The notes: generated by a model from the letters alone, not told the origin. Shown: positions 7,833 to 18,539, counted from the first letter of the stretch. The stretch is DNA of 64,000 nucleotides from Aureimonas sp. ME7 (GCF_903970965.1 NZ_CAJCKW010000012.1:35057-99056), one strand, 5' to 3'. Numbers and translations are program-made.

Positions 7833-9716
7833 ATGACACAGGAACCAGTCGAACTCGTCGCCGACGTCGTGGTGATCGGCGGCGGACACGCGGGCGTCGA
7901 GGCCGCAAGCGCGGCCGCGCGCGCCGGGGCGTCCACCATTCTCCTGACGCACGCCTTCGAGACGGTCGGCGCGATGAGCTGCAATCCGGCGATCGGGGGC
8001 ATCGGCAAGGGCCATCTCGTGCGCGAGATCGATGCGCTCGGCGGCATCATGAGCGAGGCCGCCGACCGGGGCGGTATCCAGTTCCGCCTCCTCAATCGAC
8101 GCAAGGGTCCGGCCGTTCGCGGCCCTCGCACCCAGGCCGACCGCAAGCTCTACAAGGCGGCGGTGCAGGCCGCGGTGCGCGCGCAAGCCGGGCTGCGGGT
8201 GGTCAAGGGCGATGCCTTCGATCTCGATCTAGATGAGGGCAACCGCGTCCGGGGCGTCGTCTTGGAGGACGGCCGGCGCATCCGCTGCGGCGCGGCCGTC
8301 ATCACCACCGGCACCTTCCTGAACGGCCTGATCCACATCGGCACCACCAAGATCCCGGCCGGGCGCGTTGGGGAAAAGCCCTCGCTTGGGCTGTCCGTGA
8401 CGCTGCGCCGCCTCGGCCTGCGCCTCGGCCGCCTGAAGACGGGTACGCCGGCGCGGCTCGACGGGCGTACGATCGACTGGGCCGGGCTCGACATGCAGCG
8501 CCCGGACGACGAGCCTTACCCGTTCTCGTATCTGACGACCCGGATCGACAATCCGCAGATCGACTGCGGCATCACCCGCACGACGCCCGAGACCCACCAG
8601 ATCATCCGCGACAACCTCCACCGCTCGGCCCTTTATTCCGGGGATATCGAAGGCGTCGGCCCGCGCTATTGCCCCTCGATCGAGGACAAGATCGTCAAGT
8701 TCGGCGACCGCGACGGGCATCAGGTGTTTCTGGAGCCGGAAGGGCTGGACGACCCGACGGTCTATCCGAACGGCCTGTCGACATCGCTTCCCGCCGACGT
8801 GCAGGAGGCCTTCCTCCGATCGCTTCCGGGTCTCGAACGCGTCGCCATCCTGAAGCCCGGCTATGCCATCGAATACGACCATGTGGACCCGCGCGAGCTT
8901 ACCCGCTCGCTGGAGGTGCGCGCGGCGCGAGGCCTGTTCCTCGCCGGGCAGATCAACGGAACGACGGGCTACGAGGAGGCGGCGGCGCAAGGGCTGCTCG
9001 CCGGGCTCAACGCGGCGCGCCGCGCGGGCGGGGCCGAGCCCGTCGTGGTGGACCGCTCCGACGCCTATCTCGGCGTGATGGTGGACGACCTGACGAGCCG
9101 GGGCGTGTCCGAGCCCTATCGCATGTTCACCAGCCGCGCCGAGTTCCGCCTGTCGCTGCGCGCCGACAACGCCGACCGGCGGATGACGCCGCTCGGGATC
9201 GAGTGGGGTTTGGTGGACGGCAGGCGCCGCTCGTTGTTCGAGGCCAGCGAACTGGCGCTGACCGACGCGCGCAAGCGCCTCGAATCCCTGTCGCTGACCT
9301 CGACCGAGGCCGCCCGCAACGGGCTACCGGTCAATCAGGATGGACGCACGCGAACGGCGTGGCTGCTCCTGTCGCATGCCGACATTTCGCTCGATATGCT
9401 CATCAAGGTTTGGCCGGAAATCCAGGATATAAAAGGATCGGTTCGGGAGCGGATCGAAATCGAGGCGGGTTATGACGTTTATCTCGATCGCCAGCGCCGC
9501 GACCAGTTGCAGTTGAAGCGGGACGAGGCGCGAGCCATTCCGCAAACGCTCGATTTCGCCGCCATCAAAGGCCTGTCGAACGAGCTTCGCCAGAAGCTGA
9601 CGGAGCGTCGGCCCACGACGGTCGCCGAAGCCGAGCGCATCGACGGGATGACGCCGACCGCCCTCGCCCTGATCCTCGTCGCCCTTCGAAAGGTGGACCT
9701 TGCGCAAGCCGCTTGA
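7833..9716 (+). CDS. mnmG: tRNA uridine-5-carboxymethylaminomethyl modification enzyme MnmG
   Basis: A 627-residue FAD-dependent partner of MnmE in wobble-uridine modification. The FAD-binding motif [14 protein letters not shown] starts near residue 12. [38 protein letters not shown] and the C-terminal helical domain are all present, and the length is normal. The start codon gives a conserved N-terminus. rsmG follows directly, with which it is commonly co-transcribed. Confidence 0.96.
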   Translation: MTQEPVELVADVVVIGGGHAGVEAASAAARAGASTILLTHAFETVGAMSCNPAIGGIGKGHLVREIDALGGIMSEAADRGGIQFRLLNRRKGPAVRGPRTQADRKLYKAAVQAAVRAQAGLRVVKGDAFDLDLDEGNRVRGVVLEDGRRIRCGAAVITTGTFLNGLIHIGTTKIPAGRVGEKPSLGLSVTLRRLGLRLGRLKTGTPARLDGRTIDWAGLDMQRPDDEPYPFSYLTTRIDNPQIDCGITRTTPETHQIIRDNLHRSALYSGDIEGVGPRYCPSIEDKIVKFGDRDGHQVFLEPEGLDDPTVYPNGLSTSLPADVQEAFLRSLPGLERVAILKPGYAIEYDHVDPRELTRSLEVRAARGLFLAGQINGTTGYEEAAAQGLLAGLNAARRAGGAEPVVVDRSDAYLGVMVDDLTSRGVSEPYRMFTSRAEFRLSLRADNADRRMTPLGIEWGLVDGRRRSLFEASELALTDARKRLESLSLTSTEAARNGLPVNQDGRTRTAWLLLSHADISLDMLIKVWPEIQDIKGSVRERIEIEAGYDVYLDRQRRDQLQLKRDEARAIPQTLDFAAIKGLSNELRQKLTERRPTTVAEAERIDGMTPTALALILVALRKVDLAQAA

Positions 9717-9774
9717 TCGAAAGGCGGCTCGCCCCGCCGCCTCCCCGAAGCGCTCGACCCCTCCCCGTCCCCGC

Positions 9775-10431
9775 ATGGGCAAGGCGGCGACGGAGGCGAA
9801 GCTTGCCGAAGAGCGCTCCGCTGTCCTGTCACGCAACGCTGTTTCACGTGAAACAGTGGAGCGGTTGGACGCCTATGTCACTCTCCTACGCACGTGGCAG
9901 GCACGCATTAACCTGATCGCGCCTTCCACCGTGCCGGAAATCTGGACGCGCCATATCGAAGACGGTCTGGTCCTCGGCGAGAAGGCGAAAGCTGTTTCGC
10001 GCTGGGTCGATCTCGGCTCGGGTGCCGGACTGCCGGGGATCGTTCTCGGTATTCTTATGGCCGAGCGTGAGGGCGGGTCGGTGCATCTCATTGAGAGCAA
10101 CGACAAGAAGGCAGCGTTCCTGCGCACGGCCGCGCGCGAGTTGAACCTTCCGGTGACGGTCCATGCGGAGCGGATCGAGGGCTGCGGAGGCGTGCTGGCA
10201 GCGGCGGACGGCATCAGCGCCCGGGCGCTGGCCTCGCTCGCCGATCTCTTCTCCCTCGTTGCCCCGCACAAGCGTGAGGACACCATTCTCTGGTTCCTCA
10301 AGGGGCGCTCGCACGAGAGCGAAATCGCGGAAGCTGCTGCCCATTGGCGTTCTAACATGGTAAAGCATCCCTCACCCGTCGAGGATGGCTCGGTGGTCCT
10401 GGAAATCCGCTCCCTCCAGCGGATCGCCTAA
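9775..10431 (+). CDS. rsmG: 16S rRNA (guanine-N7) methyltransferase RsmG
   Basis: A 218-residue methyltransferase that modifies 16S rRNA (G527 in E. coli numbering). The SAM-binding segment WVDLGSGAGLPGIVLGI and LIESNDKKAAFL are clear. The ATG at 9775 gives a normal-length protein but lacks a good ribosome site. A TTG at 9700, overlapping mnmG and preceded by GAAAGGTGG, would add 25 residues and cannot be excluded. The N-terminal VSRET is encoded by a parS site, a known feature of alphaproteobacterial rsmG. Confidence 0.93.
   Translation: MGKAATEAKLAEERSAVLSRNAVSRETVERLDAYVTLLRTWQARINLIAPSTVPEIWTRHIEDGLVLGEKAKAVSRWVDLGSGAGLPGIVLGILMAEREGGSVHLIESNDKKAAFLRTAARELNLPVTVHAERIEGCGGVLAAADGISARALASLADLFSLVAPHKREDTILWFLKGRSHESEIAEAAAHWRSNMVKHPSPVEDGSVVLEIRSLQRIA
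9840..9855. promoter_or_regulatory. parS: parS centromere site 1 (inside rsmG)
   Basis: TGTTTCACGTGAAACA is a perfect 16-bp match to the bacterial parS palindrome bound by ParB. It lies in the 5' part of rsmG, about 0.65 kb before parA. Confidence 0.95.
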
Positions 10432-10491
10432 ACCCGCCGGCCTTTGGAATGACGCTCGCGCGCACCGCGCCCGGGTTGGAGACGACAGAAC

Positions 10492-11301
10492 ATGGACACG
10501 CTTTCCGTTCCGCGTATGCGCGTCATTACGGTCGCGAACCAGAAGGGCGGCGTCGGCAAGACCACGACCGCGATCAATCTGGCGACGGCGCTGGCGGCGA
10601 TCGGCAAGCGCACGCTCCTGATCGACCTCGACCCGCAGGGCAACGCTTCCACGGGTCTCGGCATCGACCGGGAGGACCGCGCGACCTCGTCCTACGACGT
10701 CCTCGTCGAGAACGCCTCGATCTCGGAATCGGCGATGGCGACGGCCGTTCCGAACCTGTCGGTCGTGCCCTCAACGCTGGATCTCCTCGGTGTCGAGATG
10801 GAGATCTCCAACGCCACGGGGCGCGCCTATCGCCTGCGCGACGCGCTGCATTTCCACGGCGAGGAAGGCACCCAGTTCGACTTCGTGCTGGTGGACTGCC
10901 CGCCCTCGCTGAACCTCCTGACGATCAACGCCATGGCGGCGGCGGACGCGATCCTCGTGCCGCTCCAGTGCGAGTTCTTCGCGCTGGAAGGGCTCAGCCA
11001 GCTTCTGGAAACGGTGGAGCAGGTGCGCGACACGCTGAACCCCGCCCTGTCGCTGCACGGCATCGTTCTCACCATGTTCGACGGGCGCAACAATCTGGCG
11101 AGCCAAGTGGTGCGCGACGTGCGCTCCTACATGGGCGACCACGTCTACGAGACGATCATCCCGCGCAACGTGCGGGTGTCGGAGGCGCCGAGCTTCGGCA
11201 AGCCGGCGATCCTCTACGACATGAAATGCCCGGGCAGTCAGGCCTATATCCGCTTGGCGTCCGAGGTGATCCAGCGCGAGCGCGATCTGGCGGCCGCCTG
11301 A
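10492..11301 (+). CDS. parA: Chromosome partitioning ATPase ParA
   Basis: A 269-residue deviant-Walker ATPase that moves ParB-parS complexes during chromosome segregation. The P-loop KGGVGKTT is at residues 18-25. The second Walker region FDFVLVDCPPSLNLLTINAM and QCEFFALEGLSQL are typical of chromosomal ParA/Soj. The ATG at 10492 is supported by a normal-length N-terminus. parB follows 67 bases later, and the parS site in rsmG is upstream. Confidence 0.95.
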   Translation: MDTLSVPRMRVITVANQKGGVGKTTTAINLATALAAIGKRTLLIDLDPQGNASTGLGIDREDRATSSYDVLVENASISESAMATAVPNLSVVPSTLDLLGVEMEISNATGRAYRLRDALHFHGEEGTQFDFVLVDCPPSLNLLTINAMAAADAILVPLQCEFFALEGLSQLLETVEQVRDTLNPALSLHGIVLTMFDGRNNLASQVVRDVRSYMGDHVYETIIPRNVRVSEAPSFGKPAILYDMKCPGSQAYIRLASEVIQRERDLAAA

Positions 11302-11368
11302 GCGAATTCGAAACGACAACGAAGGGCGGGCCGAACCGTCCGGTGCTGACCACATGCAGGAGACGCGT

Positions 11369-12373
11369 ATGAGCGAGGACAAGGGTCGCCAGAGGCTGGG
11401 GCGCGGGCTCGCCTCCCTGATCGGCGGATCGGCTTCCTCCGGCCTGCCGCAGCGCGCCGCCGGCGCCTTTCCCGCGCCCGTACGCGGGGGAGAGGGGAGC
11501 GGCGGTGGCGAGCGGCGCGTGGCCGTGGGCGAGCTTCGCGCCAACCCGAAGAACCCGCGCCGGCATTTCGACGAGACGGATCTCGCCGAGCTCACCGCCT
11601 CCGTTCGCCAGCACGGCGTGGTGCAGCCGATCCTGGTGCGCAAGGTGGAAGGGGCGGCCGGCTTCGAGATCGTCGCCGGCGAGCGGCGCTGGCGCGCGGC
11701 CAAGGGCGCGGCGCTGAAAGACGTGCCGATCGTCCTTCGCGAGATTTCCGATCGCCAGTCGCTTGAGATCGCGATCATCGAAAACGTCCAACGCGCCGAT
11801 CTCGACCCGATCGAGGAAGCGATGGGCTACGAGATGCTGATCGCCGAGCACGACTATACGCAGGCCGACCTTGCGGACGTCGTCGGCAAGAGCCGCTCCC
11901 ATGTCGCCAACACGCTGCGCCTCCTGAAGCTGCCCGACAGCGTCAAGGCGATGGTGAGCCAAGGCCAGCTGTCGGCGGGCGCGGCGCGCACCGCCGTGGT
12001 GCAGGACGACCCGGAAGCCTTCGCCCGGCGCATCGTCGAGGAAGGCCTGTCGGTGCGCGAGGCCGAGGTGCTGGCGCGCGGGCCCGAGACCCCGGCGCCC
12101 TCCCCCTCCCCCTCCCCTGTGTCCGCTTCCAAGCCGAGCCCCCGGCGCCGCACGCCGATGGCCCCCGCCTCGCCCGAGGCGTCCGACGCGCGCGCCCTCG
12201 CCCAGCTTCTCACCGAAACGCTGTCGCTTCCCGTCGCTATCGAGATGGCCGGCCAGGGCGGGACCCTGCGCCTCGACTTCCGCAATCTCGACCAGCTCGA
12301 CGCGATCTGCCGCCTTCTCCAGTCGGGCGGGCCGCAGGAGGAGAACAAGGGACCGCGCGTTCGCTCGCTCTGA
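11369..12373 (+). CDS. parB: Chromosome partitioning protein ParB
   Basis: A 334-residue CTP-dependent DNA clamp that loads at parS. It begins with the conserved ParA-contact segment RLGRGLASLIGG. The ParB/Srx CTPase domain shows NPRRHFDE, GVVQPILVR, GERRWRAAK and ENVQRADLDPIEEA. A helix-turn-helix follows (YTQADLADVVGKSRSHVANTLRLLKLP). A Pro/Ser-rich linker leads to the C-terminal dimerisation region. The ATG at 11369 is preferred over 11354 because AGGAG precedes it at proper spacing. The 132 bases after it hold nothing recognised. Confidence 0.95.
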   Translation: MSEDKGRQRLGRGLASLIGGSASSGLPQRAAGAFPAPVRGGEGSGGGERRVAVGELRANPKNPRRHFDETDLAELTASVRQHGVVQPILVRKVEGAAGFEIVAGERRWRAAKGAALKDVPIVLREISDRQSLEIAIIENVQRADLDPIEEAMGYEMLIAEHDYTQADLADVVGKSRSHVANTLRLLKLPDSVKAMVSQGQLSAGAARTAVVQDDPEAFARRIVEEGLSVREAEVLARGPETPAPSPSPSPVSASKPSPRRRTPMAPASPEASDARALAQLLTETLSLPVAIEMAGQGGTLRLDFRNLDQLDAICRLLQSGGPQEENKGPRVRSL

Positions 12374-12505
12374 GCGCTCGGCTTCGGGGCGCCGGAACCG
12401 GACGTTCGAGATGGGCATGAACTCGAACGATCCGCTCGTATGGGGACGCCGCGCCACGTTCGAGTTCGGCCGTTTCGCCGAAATTCTTCTCCCCCGAAAA
12501 GGGTA

Positions 12506-12910
12506 TCAGTTCGGCGGGAGTGGGCAGCTGAGGTCGCCCTCGCCGCAGGCGAGATAATCCTTCAGGTCGCCGGTTCGCCTGTCCGTCAGTTCGGCGCGGC
12601 ATTGCGCGTTCACCATCGGCTCCGCGCTACCGCCCTCGGTCCCTGAGACGGCGAAGGTGCATTCGGCGTCGCGAAACGCCACCCAGGCGCGCTGGGCGGC
12701 CCGCAGGAGGTCGCGGCGCGGGGGCTCCCCCTCCAGGCGTTCCAGAACTTCGGCATAGGCCGTGTTCAGCTTGTCGTCGGCCTGTTCGAACTGCTGCGCG
12801 GCGCAGGCGCTGAGGGCCGTCTGGGTGGTCTGGTCGTCGCAGATGTCCGCCGCACTCGCCATCGTGGAACCGATGAGGACGGCAACGATGCAGAAAGCGA
12901 AAGTCCGCAT
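12506..12910 (-). CDS. Secreted LprI-like (DUF1311) protein
   Basis: A 134-residue exported protein with a signal peptide of about 20 residues (MRTFAFCIVAVLIGSTMASA). The mature part has the LprI/DUF1311 pattern: CAAQQFEQADDKLNTAYAEVL followed by LLRAAQRAWVAFRDAECTF, with Cys residues spaced for disulfides (near 26, 36, 84, 104, 122 and 129). Family members are periplasmic, and some inhibit lysozyme; this role is not proven here. It lies downstream of the aldo/keto reductase on the same strand, 59 bases apart. Confidence 0.75.
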   Translation of the reverse strand: MRTFAFCIVAVLIGSTMASAADICDDQTTQTALSACAAQQFEQADDKLNTAYAEVLERLEGEPPRRDLLRAAQRAWVAFRDAECTFAVSGTEGGSAEPMVNAQCRAELTDRRTGDLKDYLACGEGDLSCPLPPN

Positions 12911-12969
12911 GGTGGTTTCCTCCAGTTCGACGCAGGCGGTGCGATCGTCTTTCGCAGACCCCGGTCCGC

Positions 12970-14013
12970 TCAGCCGCGATCCATAACGAGGTCGGCCGGG
13001 CCGAAGCGGTCGCGCGAGGTGTTCTGCTGGTGCCAGTAGGGATAGATCACCGGCGGCCGGCTGACCTCGTCGAGACGCCGACGCTCCTCGTCCGACAGGG
13101 TCAGCGCGGCGGCGGCGATGTTGTCGCGGAACTGGTCCTCGCGTCGCCCGCCGATCACCAGCGAGGCGACGGCCGGGCGCCCGAGCAGCCAGGCGAGCGC
13201 AACTTGAGCGGCCGAAACGCCTCGTCCCTTCCCAATCTCCACCAGGGCGTCGACGATGCGCCACAGGCGATCCTCGTCGCGGATCGGCGGCTCGGTCCAA
13301 CCGGCGGTGAGACGGCTTCCCTCGGCGGTCGCTCCCTTGCGATGCTTGCCGGACAGAAGACCGCCGGCGAGCGGGCTCCAGACAAGGACGCCGAGCCCCT
13401 GGTCCACCGAAAGCGGCAGGAGCTCGTACTCGGCCTCGCGCGCTTCCAGCGTGTAGTGGATCTGCTGGGTGATGAAGCGCGGATGATGGCGGAGATCGGA
13501 AATCCCGAGCCCCTTCATCACCTGCCATGCGGAATAGTTGGAACAGCCGATATAGCGGATCTTGCCCTGGGCCACGAGCGTGTCGAGGGCGGCGATCGTT
13601 TCCTCCAGCGGCGTCGTGCCGTCCCATTCGTGGAGGTAGTAGATGTCGATCACATCGGTGCGCAGCCGCTTCAGGGAGCGCTCGCACTCGCGGATCACGT
13701 GGTGGCGCGACAGACCCTCGTCGTTCGGCCCTTTTCCGATGCGCGCGCGGACCTTGGAGGCGATCAGGACGTCGTTCGGACGCTTGGCCCCCAGCGCTTC
13801 GCCGATGATCTCCTCCGACAGACCGGCGGAATACATGTTGGCCGTGTCGATGAGGTTGATGCCGGCATCGAGGCAAATGTTAATGAGGCTTTTCGCCTCC
13901 TCGAGACCGGTCGCCCCGGTGGCGCCGAAGACGCCCGAGCCGCCGAAGGTCATCGTGCCCATGGTGAGCGCGGAGACCTTCAGTCCCGAGCGTCCGAGCG
14001 TGCGGTATTCCAT
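12970..14013 (-). CDS. Aldo/keto reductase
   Basis: A 347-residue NADPH-dependent oxidoreductase of the aldo/keto reductase superfamily. Visible family blocks: N-terminal RTLGRSGLKVSALTMGTMTFGG, the catalytic Asp-Tyr region LIDTANMYSAGLSEEIIGEAL, the Lys in LIASKVRARIG, the His in DIYYLHEWDGTTPLEET, and the C-terminal cofactor segment near ASLVIGGRREDQFRDN. The substrate is unknown. It reads leftward, 59 bases from holA, and could be part of that transcription unit. Confidence 0.85.
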   Translation of the reverse strand: MEYRTLGRSGLKVSALTMGTMTFGGSGVFGATGATGLEEAKSLINICLDAGINLIDTANMYSAGLSEEIIGEALGAKRPNDVLIASKVRARIGKGPNDEGLSRHHVIRECERSLKRLRTDVIDIYYLHEWDGTTPLEETIAALDTLVAQGKIRYIGCSNYSAWQVMKGLGISDLRHHPRFITQQIHYTLEAREAEYELLPLSVDQGLGVLVWSPLAGGLLSGKHRKGATAEGSRLTAGWTEPPIRDEDRLWRIVDALVEIGKGRGVSAAQVALAWLLGRPAVASLVIGGRREDQFRDNIAAAALTLSDEERRRLDEVSRPPVIYPYWHQQNTSRDRFGPADLVMDRG

Positions 14014-14072
14014 GGGTTTCCCTCCCGTTTCTACGGGATGCGAAGGGATCCTCCGCCCTTCGCTTGTCCCGG

Positions 14073-15116
14073 TCAGCGCCGGTTGCGCGCGCGCCGGCGC
14101 GCGGCGTCGACGCCGATCTCCATCAGGCTACGGCGCATGATCGTGATCGCCAAGGCGCTTTCGCGGCGCGACAGGAGAATGTTGGCTTCGAGCCGCGCCA
14201 GAACGCCGGAGATGCCCGCTCCGTCCCAGGCGCCGAGCGCGGCTTCCAGCGCCGGGCGTCGGCGGAAATGCGGGCGGCGCTTTTCGACCGCCGCCGAGAC
14301 GGGCATGCCCCGCTCCACCTCGGCGCGCAGGAGCTGCAAGCCTTGGAAGAAGCGCAGAAGCGCGCCGTGCAGCTGGAAGGTGGACGTGCCGCCCGAAACG
14401 AGGCGACCGATGACCTCTGGCAGGCGCTTCACCTCGCCGCTGGCGGCCGCGTCCACCGCCTCGTCCACGGTTTCGGCCGACACGTCGCCGACGATGGCCT
14501 CGACGTCCTCCACCGAGATCTGGCTTTTGCCGAGCGCATAAAGGCAGAGCTTGCGGACCTCGCCGCGCGAGGCGCGCCGGTCGGCGCCGAGGCGATCGCG
14601 CAGTGCCTCGCGCGCGGTGCGGTCGATCGTGAGCTTGGCTTCAGTCAATTCCTCGTCGATCATCCGATCGAGCGCCTTGTCCTCGTCCTGGTAGCAGGGC
14701 AACGCCATCGCGGCGCGCCCGCGCTCGGTCTGGGTGCGCAGGGGCGCGGACTTCTTCAGGTCCCCCGCCTCGATGACGATGGTGCAGCCCGGCGGCGGCT
14801 CGGCGGCGAGATCGGCGACGGCGTCGGCGAGGTTTCGCCCGTTGCCCGCGCCCTTGACGCGCACGAGGCGGCGGCCGCCGAACATCGAAACGGTGCGCGC
14901 TTCGTCGAACAGGCGGCCGATGTCGCGCTCGAGCTCGTCGGCCTGGAGAACGACGTGAGCGAAGGGGTCGCCCGCTTCGACGCCCGACAGCCGGGCCGCG
15001 ACCTCGGCCCGCTCCGACACGAGGCCGGGATCGGGTCCGTAAAGGAGGATCACCGGGAAGGACGTGTCGGGCCGCGACAGGAAGGCGTCGACCTCGTGCG
15101 CCTTTTTCTGGGCCAA
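14073..15116 (-). CDS. holA: DNA polymerase III delta subunit
   Basis: A 347-residue clamp-loader subunit that opens the beta sliding clamp. The alphaproteobacterial N-terminus AQKKAHEVDAFLSRPDTSFPVILLYGPDPG is clear, followed by the AAA+-like domain with GRRLVRVKG and the C-terminal collar (LHGALLRFFQGLQLLRAEVERG). A TTG at 15116 is the best start: it begins the conserved region, follows a GGGGAAG ribosome site and lies 13 bases after the lptE stop. A longer upstream frame would overlap lptE. It is third in a leuS-lptE-holA operon. Confidence 0.88.
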   Translation of the reverse strand: MAQKKAHEVDAFLSRPDTSFPVILLYGPDPGLVSERAEVAARLSGVEAGDPFAHVVLQADELERDIGRLFDEARTVSMFGGRRLVRVKGAGNGRNLADAVADLAAEPPPGCTIVIEAGDLKKSAPLRTQTERGRAAMALPCYQDEDKALDRMIDEELTEAKLTIDRTAREALRDRLGADRRASRGEVRKLCLYALGKSQISVEDVEAIVGDVSAETVDEAVDAAASGEVKRLPEVIGRLVSGGTSTFQLHGALLRFFQGLQLLRAEVERGMPVSAAVEKRRPHFRRRPALEAALGAWDGAGISGVLARLEANILLSRRESALAITIMRRSLMEIGVDAARRRARNRR

Positions 15117-15129
15117 GCCGGCTTCCCCG

Positions 15130-15687
15130 TCAGTTCTTGGCGACGGTCGGGGTCTGGAAGGCCTCGCGCTGGAGAACGGGCGCGATGGCGCCGAGGATGC
15201 GCTCGGCCGCGCCCTCGCCCGCCTGATCGCGCGCATCGATCACCGCGCGCTCGGCGGCGAAGAGCTGGTTGGTCCGGTCGTAGGGCACCATGGCCGAGCG
15301 CGTGCCGTTGGCGATCTGCTTGTTGTCGCTCGTGCGCACGAGCTGGTACTGGACGCTCATGCGATAGATCGCGGCGCTCGGCGTGCCCGTGCCCGCTTCC
15401 ACCGAAGCGACCTGATCGGTGCCGGTGACGGTGTAGCGCAGCTCGTAGAGCGGCGCGGACACGGGCGTCGCGCCGTTCAGCTTGTAAAGGACGGCGTTGC
15501 GGAAGACCTGCGCGGTGCGCGTCGAAGCCGGCGTCACGGCGATGCGCCCGCGAAGATCGGTGAGGATCGAGGAGCGCGCGCCGGTCGCCGGATCGACATG
15601 GGTCGTGCCGTAGAGCGGGCCGGAGGTGCAGCCGGCCAGAAGCAGCGCCGAGGCGGCCAGAAGTGCGAGGCGGCTAGACGACGACAT
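15130..15687 (-). CDS. lptE: LPS-assembly lipoprotein LptE
   Basis: A 185-residue outer-membrane lipoprotein that plugs LptD for lipopolysaccharide insertion. The signal peptide [20 protein letters not shown] ends in a lipobox with the acylated Cys at residue 20, followed by SGPLYG, typical of alphaproteobacterial LptE. The rest fits a two-layer alpha/beta lipoprotein. Its ATG overlaps the end of leuS by 14 bases and holA follows 13 bases downstream, the conserved Rhizobiales leuS-lptE-holA operon. Confidence 0.87.
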   Translation of the reverse strand: MSSSSRLALLAASALLLAGCTSGPLYGTTHVDPATGARSSILTDLRGRIAVTPASTRTAQVFRNAVLYKLNGATPVSAPLYELRYTVTGTDQVASVEAGTGTPSAAIYRMSVQYQLVRTSDNKQIANGTRSAMVPYDRTNQLFAAERAVIDARDQAGEGAAERILGAIAPVLQREAFQTPTVAKN

Positions 15688-18316
15688 TGATGATCCTTCC
15701 CGGAACCACGACGAGGCGTTTGGGGCTGGCGCCGGCAAGCGCTTCCACCACGAAGGGAAGCGCCAGGGTGGCGGCTTCCACGTCTTCCTTGGCGGCCTTG
15801 GCCGAGACGGTGATGTCGCCGCGCTTCTTGCCGTTGATCTGCACCGGCAGGGTGATCTCGTCGACCGCAAGGAGCGCCGGGTCGGCCTTTGGCCAGCGCG
15901 CGGCCGCGCACAGGCCGCTTTCGCCCAGCGCGCGCCAGCATTCTTCGGCCAGATGCGGCATCATCGGCGCGACCAGCCGCACGAGAATGGACAGCGCTTC
16001 GCGCGCGGCCTCGCGCAGCGACACGTCGGCCTTCAGGGCTTCCGGGGTCAGGGCGGCGGACAGGGTGTTGACGAGCTCGTAGAGCCGCGCGACGCCCTTG
16101 TTGAAGGCGAGGCGCTCGATGTCGTCGCCGACACCCGCCGCCGTCCGGTGCGCAGCGCGGCGAACGGCGGTGGCCGCGCTGCTCGTTTCCGCAAAGCCCT
16201 GTTCCAGCCCGTTCAGGACCTCGGCGGTCTCGGCCACGAGCCGCCAGACGCGCTGCACGAAGCGGTGCGCGCCTTCCGCGCCCGCTTCCGTCCAGATCAC
16301 GTCGCGCTCGGGGGGCGAATCCGACAGCATGAACCAACGGGCGGTGTCGGCGCCGAGCGAGCCGATGATGTCGTCGGGATCGACGACGTTCCGCTTCGAC
16401 TTCGACATCTTCTCGATGCCGCCGATCTCGATCGGAGCGCCGGTGGACAGGCGGCGGGCGGTGCGGGACCCTTCGATCTCCTCGATCGCGACATCGGCGG
16501 GCGGCACCCATTCCCGCCCGTCGCGGTAGGTCTCGTGCACCACCATGCCTTGGGTGAAGAGGCCGCGGAACGGCTCGTCGAAGCCGACATGGCCGGTGGC
16601 GCGCATCGCGCGGGTGAAGAAGCGCGAATACAGAAGATGCAGGATCGCGTGCTCGATGCCGCCGATATACTGGTCCACCGGCAGCCAGCGGTCGGCGACC
16701 GCCGGAACGGTCGGCTCGGGCGCGCGGGGGCTTGTGAAGCGCGTGAAGTACCACGAGGAATCGACGAAGGTGTCCATCGTGTCGGTTTCGCGCAGGGCTT
16801 CGCCGCCGCATTGCGGGCAGGTGGCGTGGCGCCAGGTCGGATGGCGGTCGAGCGGGTTGCCGGGCTTCTCGAAGTCGATGTCGTCCGGCAGGCGCACGGG
16901 CAGGTTCTCGCGGCGCTCCGGCACGACGCCGCAGGCTTCGCAATGGAGAACCGGGATCGGGCAGCCCCAGTAGCGCTGGCGCGAGATGCCCCAGTCGCGC
17001 AGGCGGAAGTTGACGCGGCGTGTCCCCACCGGGCGATTGCCGAGCGTTTCGGCTTCCAGGCGCGTCGCCACGGCGTCGAAGCCTTCCGCCGGGGTCAGCC
17101 CGTCGAGGAAGCGCGAGTTGAAGAGGCGCCCGTCCCCGTCATAGGCGGTCGCCTCCACATTGAAGCTCGAAGCGTCGCCGCCGTCCGGCAGGACCACGGG
17201 CGTGACGGGGAGGCCGTACTTTCGCGCGAAGTCGAGGTCGCGCTGGTCGTGCGCCGGGCAGCCGAAGATGGCGCCCGTGCCGTATTCCATCAGAACGAAG
17301 TTGGCGACATAGACCGGCACCGTCCATTCGGGGTCGAGCGGATGGACGGCCCGCAGCCCCGTGTCGAAGCCGCGCTTTTCCGCGGTCTCGATCTCGGCCG
17401 CCGCCGTGCCGCCGCGCTTCACCTCGTCGATGAAGGCCTGGAGGTCCGGGTTCGCTTCGGCGGCCGCCTTGGCTAGTGGGTGATCAGGCGCCACTGCGAG
17501 GAATGAGGCGCCGAACAGCGTGTCGGGGCGCGTCGTGAAGACCTCGATCTCCGGTCGAATCTCGTCGCCTGCGACGATCGCGGCTGAAAGCGCCGTACCG
17601 GATTCTAGCGCCCAGCGTACCGACAGACCTTCCGACTTGCCGATCCAGTTGCGCTGCATGGTGCGCACCTTGTCCGGCCAGCCGGGCAGCGCGTCGAGCG
17701 CGGACAGAAGGTCGTCGGCATAGTCGGTGATGCGGAAGAACCATTGCGTCAGCTCTCGGCTTTCGACCTCGGCGCCCGAGCGCCAGCCGCGCCCGTCGAT
17801 CACCTGCTCGTTGGCGAGCACGGTCTGGTCCACCGGGTCCCAATTCACCTTGGACTTGCGCCGGTAGGCGAGACCCTTGTCCAGCATGTCGAGGAAGAGG
17901 CGCTGCTGCTGCTCGTAGTATTCGACGTCGCAGGTGGCGAACTCGCGGGACCAGTCGAGCGACAGGCCCATGCTTTTGAGCTGGCCGCGCATGGTGGCGA
18001 TGTTCTGGTAGGTCCATTCGCGCGGATGGACCTTGTTCTGCATGGCGGCGTTCTCGGCCGGCATGCCGAACGCGTCCCAGCCCATCGGGTGGAGGACGTT
18101 GAACCCTTGCGCCCGCTTGTAGCGCGCCACGACGTCGCCCATCGCGTAGTTGCGCACGTGGCCCATGTGGATGCGGCCCGAGGGATAGGGGAACATCTCG
18201 AGGACGTAGTAGGGCTGGCCGTCGGCGTCCGTGTCCGTCTCGAAAAGCTTCGCCTGCCCCCAAGCCTCCTGCCAGCGGGGTTCGGCGGCGCGGGGATTGT
18301 ATCGTTCGATGGCCAT
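15674..18316 (-). CDS. leuS: Leucyl-tRNA synthetase
   Basis: An 880-residue class I aminoacyl-tRNA synthetase charging tRNALeu. The HIGH motif is seen as [15 protein letters not shown] (about residues 43-57) and KMSKS as EKMSKSKRN in the later third, with the CP1 editing domain between ([10 protein letters not shown]). The zinc-like segment CEACGVVPE and CPQCGGEAL are present. The ATG at 18316 starts [16 protein letters not shown], the usual N-terminus. A perfect 20-bp palindrome lies 61-80 bases upstream. Confidence 0.96.
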   Translation of the reverse strand: MAIERYNPRAAEPRWQEAWGQAKLFETDTDADGQPYYVLEMFPYPSGRIHMGHVRNYAMGDVVARYKRAQGFNVLHPMGWDAFGMPAENAAMQNKVHPREWTYQNIATMRGQLKSMGLSLDWSREFATCDVEYYEQQQRLFLDMLDKGLAYRRKSKVNWDPVDQTVLANEQVIDGRGWRSGAEVESRELTQWFFRITDYADDLLSALDALPGWPDKVRTMQRNWIGKSEGLSVRWALESGTALSAAIVAGDEIRPEIEVFTTRPDTLFGASFLAVAPDHPLAKAAAEANPDLQAFIDEVKRGGTAAAEIETAEKRGFDTGLRAVHPLDPEWTVPVYVANFVLMEYGTGAIFGCPAHDQRDLDFARKYGLPVTPVVLPDGGDASSFNVEATAYDGDGRLFNSRFLDGLTPAEGFDAVATRLEAETLGNRPVGTRRVNFRLRDWGISRQRYWGCPIPVLHCEACGVVPERRENLPVRLPDDIDFEKPGNPLDRHPTWRHATCPQCGGEALRETDTMDTFVDSSWYFTRFTSPRAPEPTVPAVADRWLPVDQYIGGIEHAILHLLYSRFFTRAMRATGHVGFDEPFRGLFTQGMVVHETYRDGREWVPPADVAIEEIEGSRTARRLSTGAPIEIGGIEKMSKSKRNVVDPDDIIGSLGADTARWFMLSDSPPERDVIWTEAGAEGAHRFVQRVWRLVAETAEVLNGLEQGFAETSSAATAVRRAAHRTAAGVGDDIERLAFNKGVARLYELVNTLSAALTPEALKADVSLREAAREALSILVRLVAPMMPHLAEECWRALGESGLCAAARWPKADPALLAVDEITLPVQINGKKRGDITVSAKAAKEDVEAATLALPFVVEALAGASPKRLVVVPGRIINVVV

Positions 18317-18376
18317 TTCGGGCGGTGGTTCCTGCGGAGACGTGGATGCGGGCGGGCAAGGCGCGGAGCCTCGGGC

Positions 18377-18396
18377 ATAAGTCAATATTGACTTAT
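18377..18396. promoter_or_regulatory. Perfect 20-bp palindrome upstream of leuS
   Basis: ATAAGTCAATATTGACTTAT is exactly self-complementary over 20 bases and strikingly AT-rich in GC-rich surroundings. It lies between leftward leuS and the rightward yggS leader, so it could be a dyad operator for either. No regulator is assigned. Confidence 0.6.
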
Positions 18397-18539
18397 CGCC
18401 GCCTTCACAAGCTCGCGGGGAGACCGCATAACAGCGCCTTCGAAGACAGAAGCAGACGCGCGACGCCAGCCCGCGCCGCCGCGGAGGATGAGCCCCCGCG
18501 GCCTTGGCATAGGCTTTGTCTTCGAAAGGAGTGATCGCG

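Noticed and set aside
5574..8186. 870-codon antisense frame across mnmE, GNAT and mnmG
   Set aside because: It covers three recognised genes and has no domain; considered a shadow.
9700..9774. N-terminal extension of rsmG from a TTG with a good ribosome site
   Set aside because: It would give an unusually long, basic, Pro-rich N-terminus overlapping mnmG. The ATG at 9775 gives normal length, though the TTG start is not excluded.
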